Source: Smallanthus sonchifolius
Lineage: Eukaryota > Streptophyta > Magnoliopsida > Asterales > Asteraceae
Direction: 5' to 3'
NCBI GenBank assembly: GCA_023525975.1
Contig: CM042032.1
Span: 21,706,001 to 21,770,000, forward strand
Length of the DNA: 64,000 bases
A program made the translations under genes and the position numbers. Below are positions 11,464-22,701 of this stretch, piece by piece; the first letter of the stretch is position 1, and the number at the start of each line of letters is the position of its first letter. The notes under the pieces were generated by a model. It searched no databases. It was not told where the DNA came from and saw nothing but the letters and a program-made list of their open reading frames with translations.

Positions 11464-12861
11464 TTAGCTAGTGGAGGCGACGGCATCAGTGAAGAGATTG
11501 GGGTACTTGAGCTTCATTTGGTCCTCTCGTTCCCAAGTAAACTCAGGACCACGTTTAGATTCCCAACGAACTTTGACAATGGGAATACGGCTTCGCTTGA
11601 GCTGCTTGACCTCACGATCCATGATTTCCACTAGTCTCTCAACGAAGTGCATCGTTTCGTCAATGTGCACGTCGTCAAGAGGTATGTGAAGATCCTCATC
11701 GGCATGACATTTCTTCGGATTAGACACGTGAAAAGTAGGATGCACATTGCCAAGTGATGGAGGTAAGTCGAGTTTGTAAGCCACTTTCCCAATCCTTTCA
11801 AGGATCTTAAATGGACCCACATAGCGAGGTGCTAACTTGCCTTTCTTTCCAAAACAGATCACACCCTTCCACGGAGACACCTTTAGAAGATCAAGGTCAC
11901 CGACTTGGAATTCCAAGGGTTTTCGTCGTTTGTCGGCATAACTCTTTTGCCGACTTCTCGCTACTCGAATGTTGTCACGGATTTGGATAATCTTGTCAGA
12001 TGTTTCTTGAATTAACTCGGGACCGGTGATTTGTGCTTCACCAATCTCGTTCCAACAGATAGGAGAACGACACTTGCGACCATAGAAAGCTTCAAATGGA
12101 GCCATGTTGATACTCGTGTGGTAGCTATTATTGTAGGAGAACTCGATTAGGGATAGATGTGAATCCCAATTGCCACCAAAATCAATTACACAAGCTCTAA
12201 GCATATCCTCAAGAGTTTGGATTGTTCGCTCGGTCTGACCATCAGTTTGGGGATGGTAGGCCGTGCTCAAATCCAATCGTGTACCAAGAGCAGTTTGGAG
12301 AGATTGCCAAAATCGAGAGGTGAAACGAGCATATCTATCAGAGATTATGTTTAAGGGAACGCCGTGACGGATCACAATTTCGTCAATGTAAATTCGGGCT
12401 AGTTTCTCAACCTGATAGTCTTCACGGATAGGCAAGAAATGAGCAGACTTGGTGAGACGGTCAATGATCACCCAAATGCTATCATAACCTCTTGAGGTAC
12501 GAGGGAGTTTGGTAATGAAATCCATAGCTAAGTTCTCCCATTTCCACACGGGAATTTCCGGTTGTTCGAGTAAGCTGGAAGGACGTTGATGTTCGGCTTT
12601 GACTTTGGAGCAAGTTAGACATTTGGCAACATAGAGAGCAATGTCTTTCTTCATACCGGGCCACCAATATTGTTGGCGAAGATCTTGGTACATCTTATCC
12701 GCACCAGGATGAATAGAATAACGAGTCTTATGAGCCTCGTTCATGAGAAGTGCACGGAGATCATCGCGATCGGGAACCCAAATATGGTTTAAGTAGTAAA
12801 GTAAGCCATTGGGTTTTGATTCAAGCTGAAGTTCAACACCACACGACATTTCCTCGTACAT
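11464..12861 (-). CDS. pol: Gyp-1 integrase with chromodomain-like C-terminus
   Basis: Open 465-codon frame, the longest intact retroelement enzyme here. Integrase inserts the cDNA copy into chromosomal DNA. The HHCC zinc finger is visible (His44, His51, Cys81, Cys84), then the catalytic triad Asp114 (MDFI), Asp175 (SDRYARF) and Glu211 (GQTERTIQ). The GPF/Y-type module is GPFKILERIGKVAYKLDLP. The last 60 residues hold a chromodomain-like end (ERLVEIMDREVK ... FTWEREDQMKLKYPNLF), a targeting module of chromoviruses. It is part of pol and would normally be one polyprotein with the RT upstream; a frame break near 12900 separates them. Confidence 0.9.
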   Translation of the reverse strand: MYEEMSCGVELQLESKPNGLLYYLNHIWVPDRDDLRALLMNEAHKTRYSIHPGADKMYQDLRQQYWWPGMKKDIALYVAKCLTCSKVKAEHQRPSSLLEQPEIPVWKWENLAMDFITKLPRTSRGYDSIWVIIDRLTKSAHFLPIREDYQVEKLARIYIDEIVIRHGVPLNIISDRYARFTSRFWQSLQTALGTRLDLSTAYHPQTDGQTERTIQTLEDMLRACVIDFGGNWDSHLSLIEFSYNNSYHTSINMAPFEAFYGRKCRSPICWNEIGEAQITGPELIQETSDKIIQIRDNIRVARSRQKSYADKRRKPLEFQVGDLDLLKVSPWKGVICFGKKGKLAPRYVGPFKILERIGKVAYKLDLPPSLGNVHPTFHVSNPKKCHADEDLHIPLDDVHIDETMHFVERLVEIMDREVKQLKRSRIPIVKVRWESKRGPEFTWEREDQMKLKYPNLFTDAVASTS

Positions 12862-12893
12862 GTTACCCTCGGTGATTGAGACGTGTTGAGCTT

Positions 12894-14171
12894 CTAAGAT
12901 GCGATTTTGAATGTCGGTTTGAATTCAGACACATTGAAGCATGACATTAAAGCGTAGGCTAAAACATTCGCTTTGTCGGGATGGTAACGAATCTCGCAGT
13001 CATAGTCGTTAAGGAGTTCAACCCAACGTCGTTGCCTCATATTGAGTTCCTTTAGGTTGAAGATGTGTTGGAGACTTTTGTGGTCGGTGAACACCACACA
13101 CTTTGTGCCATAGAGGTAATGTATCCAAATCTTCAATGCGAATACGACCGCACCCAACTCGAGATCGTGCGTCGTATAATTCTTCTCGTGAATCTTGAGT
13201 TGTCTTGATGCATAAGCGATTACTTTGCCTCTTTTCATGAGGACACAACCGAGACCTTGGTTGAAAGCTTCACAGTAGACAACTAGATCATCATTCCCAT
13301 CAGTGAGAGTCAAAATAGGAGCATTGCACAACTTTTTCTTGAGAGTTTGGAAAGCTTCTTCTTGTTTTGGTCCCCATTCATAAGTTTTACTCTTGTGGGT
13401 CAAAGCGGTAAGAGGGACAGCAATCTTAGAGAAATTTGAGATGAAACGACGATAATATCCCGCAAGACCAAGAAATGAACGAACTTCGGTGGGGGTCTTC
13501 GGGGCATTCCAATTCTTAACAGCTTCGATCTTAGCGGGGTGAACATGAATTCCCTTTTCGTTGACGATATGACCAAGAAATTGAACTTTCTTTAGCCAAA
13601 ATTCACATTTGGAGAATTTGGCATATAGTTGTTCCTTCCTTAAGAGGTCCAAAACCAACCTAAGGTGTTGCTCATGATCGGATTTAGTCTTGGAGTAGAT
13701 TAAGATATCATCAATGAAGACGATCACAAATTTATCAAGGTACGGTTTGCACACACGATTCATGAGGTCCATGAAGACCGTGGGTGCATTGGTTAGTCCA
13801 AAAGGCATGACCATGAACTCGTAGTGACCATACCTTGTTCGGAAAGCAGTCTTTTGAATATCTTCCTCTTGTACACGAAGTTGGTGGTAACCAGATCGAA
13901 GATCAATCTTCGAGAAGCAAGTAGAGCCTTGAAGTTGATCGAAGAGGTCATCAATCCTAGGCAAAGGGTAACGGTTCTTGATGGTAAGCTTGTTGAGTTC
14001 GCGGTAGTCAATACACATGCGGAATGATCCATCCTTCTTCTTGACGAATAAGACGGGTGCACCCCACGGTGAAAGACTTGGACGAATGAAGCCCTTGTCG
14101 GAGAGCTCTTGGAGTTGACTTGCAAGTTCTTGCATTTCAGAAGGTGCATGACGGTAAGGAGCTCTAGCCAC
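12894..14171 (-). CDS. pol: Gyp-1 reverse transcriptase and RNase H
   Basis: 425 codons; the frame is open a little further upstream to a stop at 14265. RT motifs: WGAPVLFVKKKDGSF (36-50), KIDLRSGYHQL (88-98), FIDDILIY with the catalytic Asp pair (152-159), and the connection motif FLGLAGYYRRF (233-243). The RNase H part runs from about 298: the expected first Asp of VYCDAS reads Glu (VYCEAF), and TDHKSLQHIF is present at 362-371. The last 15 residues are out of frame with the family. RT looks intact; RNase H may be impaired. Confidence 0.88.
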   Translation of the reverse strand: MARAPYRHAPSEMQELASQLQELSDKGFIRPSLSPWGAPVLFVKKKDGSFRMCIDYRELNKLTIKNRYPLPRIDDLFDQLQGSTCFSKIDLRSGYHQLRVQEEDIQKTAFRTRYGHYEFMVMPFGLTNAPTVFMDLMNRVCKPYLDKFVIVFIDDILIYSKTKSDHEQHLRLVLDLLRKEQLYAKFSKCEFWLKKVQFLGHIVNEKGIHVHPAKIEAVKNWNAPKTPTEVRSFLGLAGYYRRFISNFSKIAVPLTALTHKSKTYEWGPKQEEAFQTLKKKLCNAPILTLTDGNDDLVVYCEAFNQGLGCVLMKRGKVIAYASRQLKIHEKNYTTHDLELGAVVFALKIWIHYLYGTKCVVFTDHKSLQHIFNLKELNMRQRRWVELLNDYDCEIRYHPDKANVLAYALMSCFNVSEFKPTFKIAS

Positions 14172-14264
14172 GGGGTTAGCTCCGGGTATAAGGTCAATGC
14201 GAAATTCTACTTGTCGAACGGGTGGAAGACCGGATAGATCTTCGGGAAATACTTCGGGAAAATC

Positions 14265-15169
14265 CTAAATGATGGGAATGTCTTGGATACCCTTCTCTTT
14301 GACATCCTTTTGAACAACATGAGCTAAGAAGGCTACGTACTTCTTTCGTAAGTACTTTTGGGCGGTAGTGCATGACATTAACTTAAGTCCTTTGCAAGGC
14401 TTTTCACCAAAGACTCTTAACGTTTCTCCCGACGGTAGAGGTATTCGGATGCACTTCTCGAAACATATGACTTCGGCATGATGATTTGATAGCCAATCCA
14501 TGCCTTTGATGATATCAAAACTTCCTAGTGGCATTGGTACAAGGTTGATTGGAAATGTGTGATCATTACGTTCTAGAGAGCAGTCGTGAATAACAGAGTC
14601 AATTGTAAGGGAGTCACCATTTGCTACTTCGACGGTGAAGGTTTTCTCTAATTGGGATCGTGTCTTTGAAAGTAAGGGTTCAAAGTTAAGTGACACAAAA
14701 ATTTATCGACACCGGTATCAAATAAAATGGAGGCATATTGACTATTAACAAGGAACGTACCGTTGACCACATCATTGTTGGTTTGAGCTTCATTGGCGTT
14801 TATGTTGAAAGCACGCCCACGAGTTCCGCCTTGTCTAGTATTGATTAACCTTGGGCACTGATCACGGAAATGATTTGAGTTGCCGCATTCATAACAAGCA
14901 CGCCTATTTGCAATAGCGGGAACACCTTGATTTACCACTTGTGGGTTGATTCGGTTTGGTGGGTTGACTTGGCCTGCAAGTGCTTTGGCTCTACAAACAT
15001 TGACTGTATGGGCATATTTCCCACAGTGAGTGCAAAGGCCACATGGAATGTTTTGGAGATGATGATAGTTGCATGTGGCACAGAGTGGGTAGATCCCAAC
15101 ATATGGCTTTTTGGCTGGTGCTTGAACCATAGGCGCAGCTTGGTTAACAGGGATAGCAGGAGTGACCAT
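14265..15169 (-). pseudogene. pol: Gyp-1 nucleocapsid and aspartic protease, frameshifted
   Basis: 15169-14648 carries a CNTC/CxLC-like Cys cluster, the knuckles CTHCGKYAHTVNVC and CYECGNSNHFRDQC, and the protease active site ASILFDTGVDK. The frame is lost right after DTG and resumes at 14696-14265 with the rest of the protease (GMDWLSNHHAEVICFEK, 'flap' region). A TAG at 14265-14267 cuts it from the RT. The same domains in Gyp-2 (61497-62621) are in one frame, which shows the break here is a recent lesion. Confidence 0.85.
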
Positions 15170-15223
15170 AGCATAGTTTCTAGCCTTTCTTTTCTTTTTA
15201 TTATGGGAGGGTTCAGTTGTGGC

Positions 15224-15967
15224 TTATTTGATGTGTGTGGGAAGGGTTGTGGTGACGGGAGCTTTCTTGGTGCCTTTTTTAGTCAGAGTTCCCACTTTCA
15301 CATGGTTGTTGGTTAATGTAGCAGATAAGCGGATAACATCTTCAAGTGTTGCGGGATTTCTCCCTAATACAGTATCTTGAATTTGCCTAGGTAATCCACC
15401 AATATACTTCTCAATGCAGCGGGATAAAGGTGTGACAATATGAGGCACAAGGAGACTCAACTCATGGAACCGAGTTGTATAAGCTAGACTTTCACCACCA
15501 TCTTGGGCAAGATCCCAAAACTCGGCTTCCAGTTTCTTTACCTCATTTCGAGGACAAAATTCTTCGGTCATTAGCCTTTTAACCTCATCCCAAGGTAAGG
15601 CCATTGCTACTTCCACGCCTCTATTTCTCTTTTCCCCATTCCACCACATGAGTGCCCGTTTTTGTAAGACACTTGTGGCATGACGAACACGAAGGTTATC
15701 GGGGCAGTCACTATTGAGGAAGGTATTCTCAATACTTTCGAACCATTGAAGAAGTCCCGTAGCTCCTTCGCTACCATAGAACTTAAGAGGACTACATGAG
15801 TTGATGTGCTTGAAGGTGTATTGTGGTGGGTTGGCACCACCACCCCAATTAGCTCCATGGTTACCATTGGCGGCCCCATTAGCTTGAGTGAGTTGATTTA
15901 CAAGTTGTGCAAGGATGGTAGCAATATCAGTGTTGTTGTTGGTCACGGTAGCACGACGGGGAGGCAT
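15224..15967 (-). pseudogene. gag: Gyp-1 gag capsid region
   Basis: Starts MPPRRATVTNNN at 15967 and has the retrotrans_gag core (FKHINSCSPLKFYG, ALMWWNGEKRNRG, GESLAYTTRFHEL, SRCIEKYIGGLP). 247 codons, then a TAA at 15224-15226 inside what is one frame in the family; similarity continues past it to MVTPAIPV at 15169. The start was chosen because the Gyp-2 gag (60924) begins with a matching MPPHRERRN. Confidence 0.85.
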
Positions 15968-16564
15968 TCTACAGATTTACAGAAGACAAGAAAAGATGTA
16001 AGAACTTATGAAAGTTATTTGGATTTAAAAGGATAAGACAGTAAATAAAATAGTTAATCATACTTTGGATTGTACTCAAATAGTGATAAAATCACTTGAA
16101 TACTATGACACATTAAGTTTAATTAAACTCATATAATTTTCAAGGAGACATGCTTTAGCCTATAAATAAACACTCATCCCGGGAATTCCCAAGAAAGCAT
16201 ACGGGTCCCTCGGTTGATTGGGATTTATGCGAAATGCTTTCCTAGACAGAAAACCCAGAATACTGGTGTCATTCTTCCAGATTGCACGTGTCCTCAAATA
16301 ATTAACAAAGTTTAAAAGCCTTAACGAGGAAATAAAGAAATTTTTATAGATTTAGATCCATGAAGTTTCCACATGCTAAGAAGATGATGATAGAGGAGTA
16401 GATAAGAATATTATGGGGTTTTAGGGTATAAGTAGGGATATTGTTTATTTAATTATTATTTAAGTATATCTTAATAAGTCATGAATTTTTAACAAGTAAT
16501 GCATCAAAAACGATATAATAACTAATCATAGTAAACACGTAACACATAGCATGTAGCACATATC
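15968..16564 (-). other. Gyp-1 5' leader, gag-proximal part
   Basis: About 600 bp of non-coding leader up to the hAT insertion. It includes the block TTCCTAGACAGAAAACCC/TCCCGGGAATTCCC near 16180-16250, which has a clear counterpart in the Gyp-2 leader around 60640-60720. No gene seen. Confidence 0.55.
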
Positions 16565-16740
16565 TAGGGGTGAGCATTCGGTCCGAACCGAACCGAACCG
16601 GGCCGAACCGGACCGGAACCGTGAACCGTTTGTATATAAATATGCTAACCGAGAACCGTACCGTATATAAACGGTTCGGGCCGGACCGAACCGTATTAAA
16701 CGGTTCGGTTCATGCTTAAATTCTGGACCGAACCGATTAA
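16565..16740. repeat. hAT-1 left terminal and subterminal repeats
   Basis: Terminal repeat followed by an array of CCGAACCG/CGGTTCGG words to about 16738. A matching array lies at 19845-20010. Subterminal short repeats are the known binding sites of hAT transposases; binding here is inferred. Confidence 0.8.
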
Positions 16741-17062
16741 GAAAAAAACAAATTATATTCCAATCCAACTCAATAAAACAAAAAACAAAAAGTTCCAATC
16801 CAACTCCATAAAACAAAAAACAAACCCAAAATACTCCAAAAAACAAATTAAAGTTGCAAACCTACAAAACAAAAATCAAAGTTCCAAATTGTTGAAGTTC
16901 CTAAATGCCTTGAATCTTCAAACTCCAACCAAAATACTTTCTTCAATCTTCAATCATTCATCAATCGTCACTGATCCGATGTTTTCATAAATATCTAAAA
17001 GAAATTAACTATTAGAAACTATAACTTTCCATGAACTACAATTACATGGCAAATCAAATAAA

Positions 17063-19196
17063 CTAACCGTTGGCAAGTTCTTCTAGTTTCTCAAAATCAT
17101 CGCTTTCGTTGATTTCTTTGCTTGATTTTCGAATCCAATTTTGTGTACAAATTAAAGCTTGAACAAGAGGAGGCGATAACAAACTTCTATACGAGTTTAG
17201 TACCCGACCCCCGGTACTAAAAGCGGACTCTGATGCAACCGTTGAAACTGGTATAGCTAATATATCTAGATAAGAAACAAAATTAGGCTTAGCACGAAGA
17301 TAAATAAGTTAATAAACATAAAAAATAAATAATACTATTACCTTTGGCCATTTTGGAAAGAGTCGGATAACGAGCCGAATTTATCTTCCACCACGTTAGA
17401 ATATCAAAGCTGTTAGTACTATCTTCAATGTCATCCTTCAAATATTTCTCTAGTTCTGTTTTAATACCAAACGAAGTAGCTCCAACTCCCCTATATTGTT
17501 GAAAAGCATCAAGAAACGAGTTTTCACCCATTCCATAATGTTCAAATTGGTTTTGTGTTTTAGGGGGATCATTTAAACCACTACCATACAAACGGTCATA
17601 CTCATCAACCAATAATTGCATCTCATTTTTAACTCCATCAACCATTGCATCAACCATCTTTTTGAACTCCTCATTTGTCATTATTTTGTCTTTCCGAATC
17701 AAGTTACATTTTCTTTCACAAGAAAAGTGTATAATTTGGAGCTTCATTCGAGGATCCAAGATGACAGCAAATTCAAACAACATGTTTTTCCTATCTTCAT
17801 CTCCAAAATATTTATCAAACTTTTGTCTCATCAGTGCTATCATATCCTTAAAATGACTAATTTTTTCCAACTCATTCTCTTTTACCATTCGATCAAGGTT
17901 ATCACCCACATCCATAACCTCTAAAAAGAACTGATGTGATATAGCATATGTTGAACCAGAAATCTTCTCTGTTTTTCGTTTAAAAAGTCCTAGTAATTTA
18001 GCCATCTTGCTTGCATATAACCAATCCGTTCGATCCGGAATTTGACCCAATTCATCACGATAACTCTTATACCTCCGATCATATAATTCAAAAGCTTTTT
18101 CAAACACAACAGCCCTTTCTAACATCTCACACGTGCTATTCCATCTAGTTGAAACATCGAGAGATAACAAAGCTTTGGAAACTATATTCTTTTCAACAAC
18201 ACATGATTTAAAATTGTTGAACCTAAGGGGTGATTATCTTATGTGTTTAACCGCGTTTCGAACACGGTTAATTGTTACATCATGTGCTTTTAGGCCATCC
18301 TTAACAATTAAATTAATGATATGGGCTAAGCACCTAACATGTAGATACATGCCATCACGAAACAAATTAGGTAACCTAGTCTTCAAATGTGACATGGCGA
18401 CATCATTTGATGATGCGTTATCCATTGTGATAGTCATAACATTTTCTATCCCCCATTCATGCAAGCACACTACAATAGCCCTCGCTATACCATCACCCGT
18501 GTGACTAAAAATTGGCTTAAAGTTCAGTATCCTCTTATGATATGTCCAATCATCATCAATAAAGTGTGCGGTTAATACCATGTAATTAATTCGTTGCTTG
18601 GATGTCCATGTATCGGTAGTTAAACAAACCCTTTGTTTACTTTTAATGAAATAAGATTTTAATTTTTTCTTTTCATCCAAAAAATAATCTTTAATGTCAC
18701 GCGCAATGGTAAAACGTGAGGGGATATTAAATGAAGGACAAACCGCTTCCATAAATTCTCTAAACCCCTCATGTTCAACAAACGTAAATGGAAGTTCATC
18801 TACAATTATCATCTTAAGCAAAGCATATCTAGCAATAGTAGGATTGTACTTCCAAGTTTTCAAAGTACCAATACCACTACTTCCCCCCTCACCCGATTCA
18901 TTTTTATTCAAAACCAATGTTTCTTGATTTTTAAGGTTCTCGGGATTTTCCTTACACCTACCGAGATGCTTACGCATTGGAGATGTGCCATTCTTACCAC
19001 CCTCTGCGCATATTGTTCTACCACAATAGTTGCACTTGCCTTTTTTTATTCCATCTTCCTTGACTTCTGTAAAATGTTTCCAAACGGTAGAAGTGTACTT
19101 TCTTTTTTTCTGTTCCGCTTTTTGTTTACCACTTCGTTGCTCATCCATGTGTTGGTTTTGGTCATCATCGCCACTTGATATGTGTTGTGAATCCAT
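17063..19196 (-). pseudogene. hAT transposase, one in-frame stop and one predicted intron
   Basis: Start at 19196 (MDSQHISSGDDDQ). A BED zinc finger (Cys55, Cys58, His77, Cys81) comes first, then the RNase H-like core with TTDTWTS (Asp195) and TMDNASSND (Asp259). A TAA at 18234-18236 (codon 321) interrupts it, and the same frame continues to 17342. A 76-bp intron is predicted at 17341-17266 (CAAAG/GTAATAG ... TTATCTAG/ATATA). The last exon, 17265-17063, supplies the hAT dimerisation motif (SESAFSTGGRVL) and ends at TAG. Splicing gives exactly 686 codons including the stop. It would be a cut-and-paste transposase; as read it is dead by a single codon, possibly CAA to TAA. Confidence 0.9.
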
Positions 19197-19844
19197 CTAA
19201 ATACAATTAAAATCAAACAATAAAATACAATTAAAATCCATCAACATCTAAATACAATTAAAATCACTGTCCGTAGGTAAGCTACATGATAAATATTTTC
19301 AGATTTCATACGCATAAATGCATATAATAACTTTGTACTCAGACTCATTTCCATGATTTTGTCTTGTTCTGTGAAATGTGCTCCAATTAAAATCAAACAT
19401 ATACAATCATTAAGAACATATATATTCGAACAGTGACTGCAATCAATCATCAATGGTGAACTAAAGAACATATACAATCATTAAGAACATATATATTTTC
19501 GAAAAATAGAATATCCACAATCATTAAGAACATATATATTCGAAAAATATGCAACCGAAAAACATCCACAATCATTAAGAACATATATATTCGAAAAATA
19601 TGATTGTAAAGGAAGAATATATTACCATATATGAACGATTATCCTGGAAGAGGAACAATCGTGGAAGAGGAACAAGAAACAAAACGAACTGAAGAGGATC
19701 GATCGTAGGTTTGTTTACAAGGAAAAGGGATCGTCGCAAGTGAAGAAAATGGGGAAACAAAAGGAAAGGGTGGGCTGCAAACTGGACTGGGCTGGGCCTA
19801 AAGGCTGGACTGGAATGGAAGCTGTTTGGTTTAAGTAAATGCGG

Positions 19845-20020
19845 TTCTAACGGTTCGAACCGCGAACCATCGGTACCGAACCGAACCGAACCGGGAACCG
19901 TATAATTAAGATATGGAGAACCGTGAACCGAACCGATTACTCTTTCACGGGTCGGTTCCGGTTCCAATGGGTCCGGTTCCACGGTTTCAACGGTTCCGAA
20001 CCGCGAAGTGCTCACCCCTA
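19845..20020. repeat. hAT-1 right subterminal and terminal repeats
   Basis: CGGTTCGAACCGCGAACC-type array ending in TGCTCACCCCTA. Between the transposase start (19196) and this array the DNA is non-coding, with ACATATATATTCGAAAA repeats near 19390-19600. Confidence 0.8.
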
Positions 20021-20116
20021 CACATATCACATAATCATGAAGCATGACATAAGTGGGTGTCCTAAAGTTATAGTCTAGGTCAAGGGTGTCTAATAACCTA
20101 GTTCCATATAACCAAG

Positions 20117-20128
20117 GCTCTGATACCA
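20117..20128 (-). promoter_or_regulatory. Gyp-1 primer binding site
   Basis: GCTCTGATACCA, complement of TGGTATCAGAGC, three bases from the LTR start at 20132. It confirms that the right-hand LTR is the 5' LTR. Confidence 0.9.
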
Positions 20129-20131
20129 ATC

Positions 20132-22701
20132 TGCCACACCCCAACCGACGGCGGAATCATCGGGGTGGGACATGTACACTGTTCATGAGCACAAGGTTGA
20201 CTAAATTGAAATATATTAATCATTCAAATTCATTTCAAGTATTCAAGATAAAACCAAATAAAACCAAGTACATAAAATGAAATACATAATCCTTTATTTA
20301 AAATTATCTAGGTCCAAAACTTAAGTGTAGCAAGTCTTGATCAAAATCACACATTAGTACCTGAAACATGAATAAAATAAGGTCAACTAAAAAGTTGGTG
20401 AGCATACACAGGTTTGTATATAGATAGCATATAGATTATGAATAAACAAATCCTTACATAGCATGATAAAATAAGGCATTTATGGAGAGCAGCTATTGTG
20501 TAACCAAGTACAATCAAACCTTTGTAACTAGCATGCAAAAATTGTGTTGTCGGTAACAATCACCCCAATATGGGTGGGTTTTTCAGACTCAATAGATCTA
20601 TCATTGTTAACCGCCGTCTTGAATAGTTAATGATTGCAACATAAATTGCACACAAAATTTAGCACACCTAGCACTTAGTCATAAAGCTCAAATTGCACAC
20701 ATGAATGTAAAGAGGATTTGTATTTGTGTACTTTGTGTAAATGTAAGAAATAGTTTGTATAGTGTTCATGTTCCACCCCAAAAATGTAAAAAAGTAAAAA
20801 GGCTTTGTAATACTCACATGATTCAAAAGGCGTAGCTAACACGAGAGACTAGATAGTAATATGATCTTTGTAATACACAACGTTAACCTAGATTGGAATG
20901 TATATTGAATTAATAGTGTGCACAATAATCTATGTCTAAGTCTAGGGTTGAATTGGATGTGTGTATGAGGAATTGAAGTTGTAGGTGTTAGTGGTTTGTA
21001 CTTGAATGGTGTTGTATAAAATTAAGGTTTGAGTTTGGAATAACTAAATAAATAAATTATAAAATTATTATTTATTTACTTAGTTATAAAAATAGTGTAG
21101 GTACTTAAGGGTAATTAAGTATAACTTAAATAAATAATTCTTAAAGATAAATTAAAAAAATTATTTTTTCCTTATTTATTTATTTAGAAAATATGTAATC
21201 TAGTCTTTTAGTTATAAATATGTATCGGGTGTTTTATATTAATTATAATTTATTAATTAACTTTTGTTGATCTATTTTTATAAATATGTGTAAATATAAT
21301 TTTGTAGATTTAAATGTATAGCTTCTATTTATTTTAGAAATAGGCATTTGATCTTTTTAAATAAGGTAAATATAAATTTTTATAAAATCAATTATTTTTA
21401 TTAAAAATTCATTTGGAATGCTTATTGATTTTAAAATATAAATTTTAGTATTATGCCAAGATTTTCACACACACACGACCGTGCTTGGGACAAGGCACGA
21501 TCGTTCAAGGACCACGGGCGCTACCGTGCTAGTCAGGGCGCGACCGTGTTGATCAAACAGAAGACATAACTAAGCTGTTCACTAGGCACGACCGTGTCTG
21601 TGCCAGGCACGACCGTGTCTAGGGTTCTGAGGTACGACCAAGTCTAGCCAAGGGGCATGACCGGGTCTGAGTGTGTGAGGCAGGATCGCGCTGGGATTAG
21701 CACGACCGTGTCTCATGAAGCACGACCGTGCTAGGAGATTAGCACGACCGTGTCTGTTCCAAAACAAAAACGAATTGCTTAAATCTTATGATGTTAATGT
21801 TGGAAATCATAGGGCTTTCACCCATTAGGTTATTAAGAATCTTTTTGTATAGTTTAATTGTATTTAAAACATCTCCAAATTAGTATTCAATTAACCCATT
21901 TTAGAATGAACCCTAGATTCGGGTTCCTGTTAAATTGGCTATTATAAGCCCAAATTAAGTTGGGGCTTTTGATCTATGGACTAAAACGAAAGTGTAGGAG
22001 TTTCAATTACCCGAAAAGATGATAAATCGATAGCGTACGGTAGAGGTGAGTTCCGGCGACGACGGGTTTGACCTCCGACATCTTCTGCTGCAATTCCGGC
22101 TGCTTCAATGTTTTCGGGAGCTTCAAAGAGGATCGATAATGCGTTTGCTTAGGAGGATTTCAATTCAGAATAGAGGAATTGTGGTCCGTATGAAAGAATT
22201 TTGGTTTTTTTGAGACTAATCGAATTTCTTGGAGTTATTGGATGTAATTATGGGTATTATTCGATTAATTGTTTTCGTTACTGGTAATGATGTATATATC
22301 GGTTACGAATTCAAACGTTTCTGCGTTTAAAATCTGCATTTACGTTTCAACTGACGCGAGGCGCGACCGTGCCAAGGCACCGGGCGCTACCGTTCCAAAG
22401 CAAGGCGCGCGACCTGCCAAGGCACTTGGCGTGACCGTGCCAGAACGAGGCGCGACCGTGCCTATTAGGTTTTCTTGTTAATTTATAAAATTAGTCCTTG
22501 CAAATTTCAGTTTTGATAGATTTGTATAAATATGAACTTATGTAGGTTTTAATAGGATATACTCGTGTAAAATTTGCGGATTTGCATTGAAACATAGTAT
22601 TTAATTGTTGGTACGAATAGAACAAATCCGTGTACTAGAATTGGGTTTGAAGTGTATCACATTGAATTGAAATACAGATAATGAAAATAAGAAATGTTAC
22701 A
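20132..22701 (-). repeat. Gyp-1 5' LTR
   Basis: TGCCACACCCC ... ATGTTACA, 2570 bp, about 95 percent identical by eye to the 3' LTR. Palindrome clusters of the GCACGACCGTG type lie at 21474-21757 and 22360-22470. The outer end is followed by TGTAG (TSD), which is also the start of the Sire-A LTR. Confidence 0.92.

Larger units (their letters stand above)
16565..20020 (-). mobile_element. hAT-1: near-complete hAT transposon in Gyp-1 leader
   Basis: 3456 bp with 12-bp terminal inverted repeats TAGGGGTGAGCA / TGCTCACCCCTA, flanked by perfect 8-bp duplications CACATATC (16557-16564 and 20021-20028). 8-bp TSDs, CCGAACCG-rich subterminal arrays and a BED/hAT transposase on the minus strand establish the superfamily. 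It sits between primer site and gag of Gyp-1, so it is younger than that insertion. Confidence 0.96.
8870..22701 (-). mobile_element. Gyp-1: complete Ty3/gypsy chromovirus-like element (Tekay-like)
   Basis: Two 2.56-2.57-kb LTRs (8870-11429, 20132-22701), primer site 20117-20128, and gag, protease, RT-RNase H and integrase on the minus strand. Target duplication is TTTAG (8865-8869) on the left and TGTAG (22702-22706) on the right; the intact Sire-B junction reads CACTTGTAGG, so the left copy has one change. Without the nested hAT it is about 10.4 kb. The LTR pair looks about 95 percent identical by eye. Lineage is assigned from the chromodomain-like integrase tail and long LTRs. Confidence 0.9.

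Noticed and set aside
18694..19178. Plus-strand ORFs over the hAT transposase
   Set aside because: Antisense shadows of the transposase frame with no domain.
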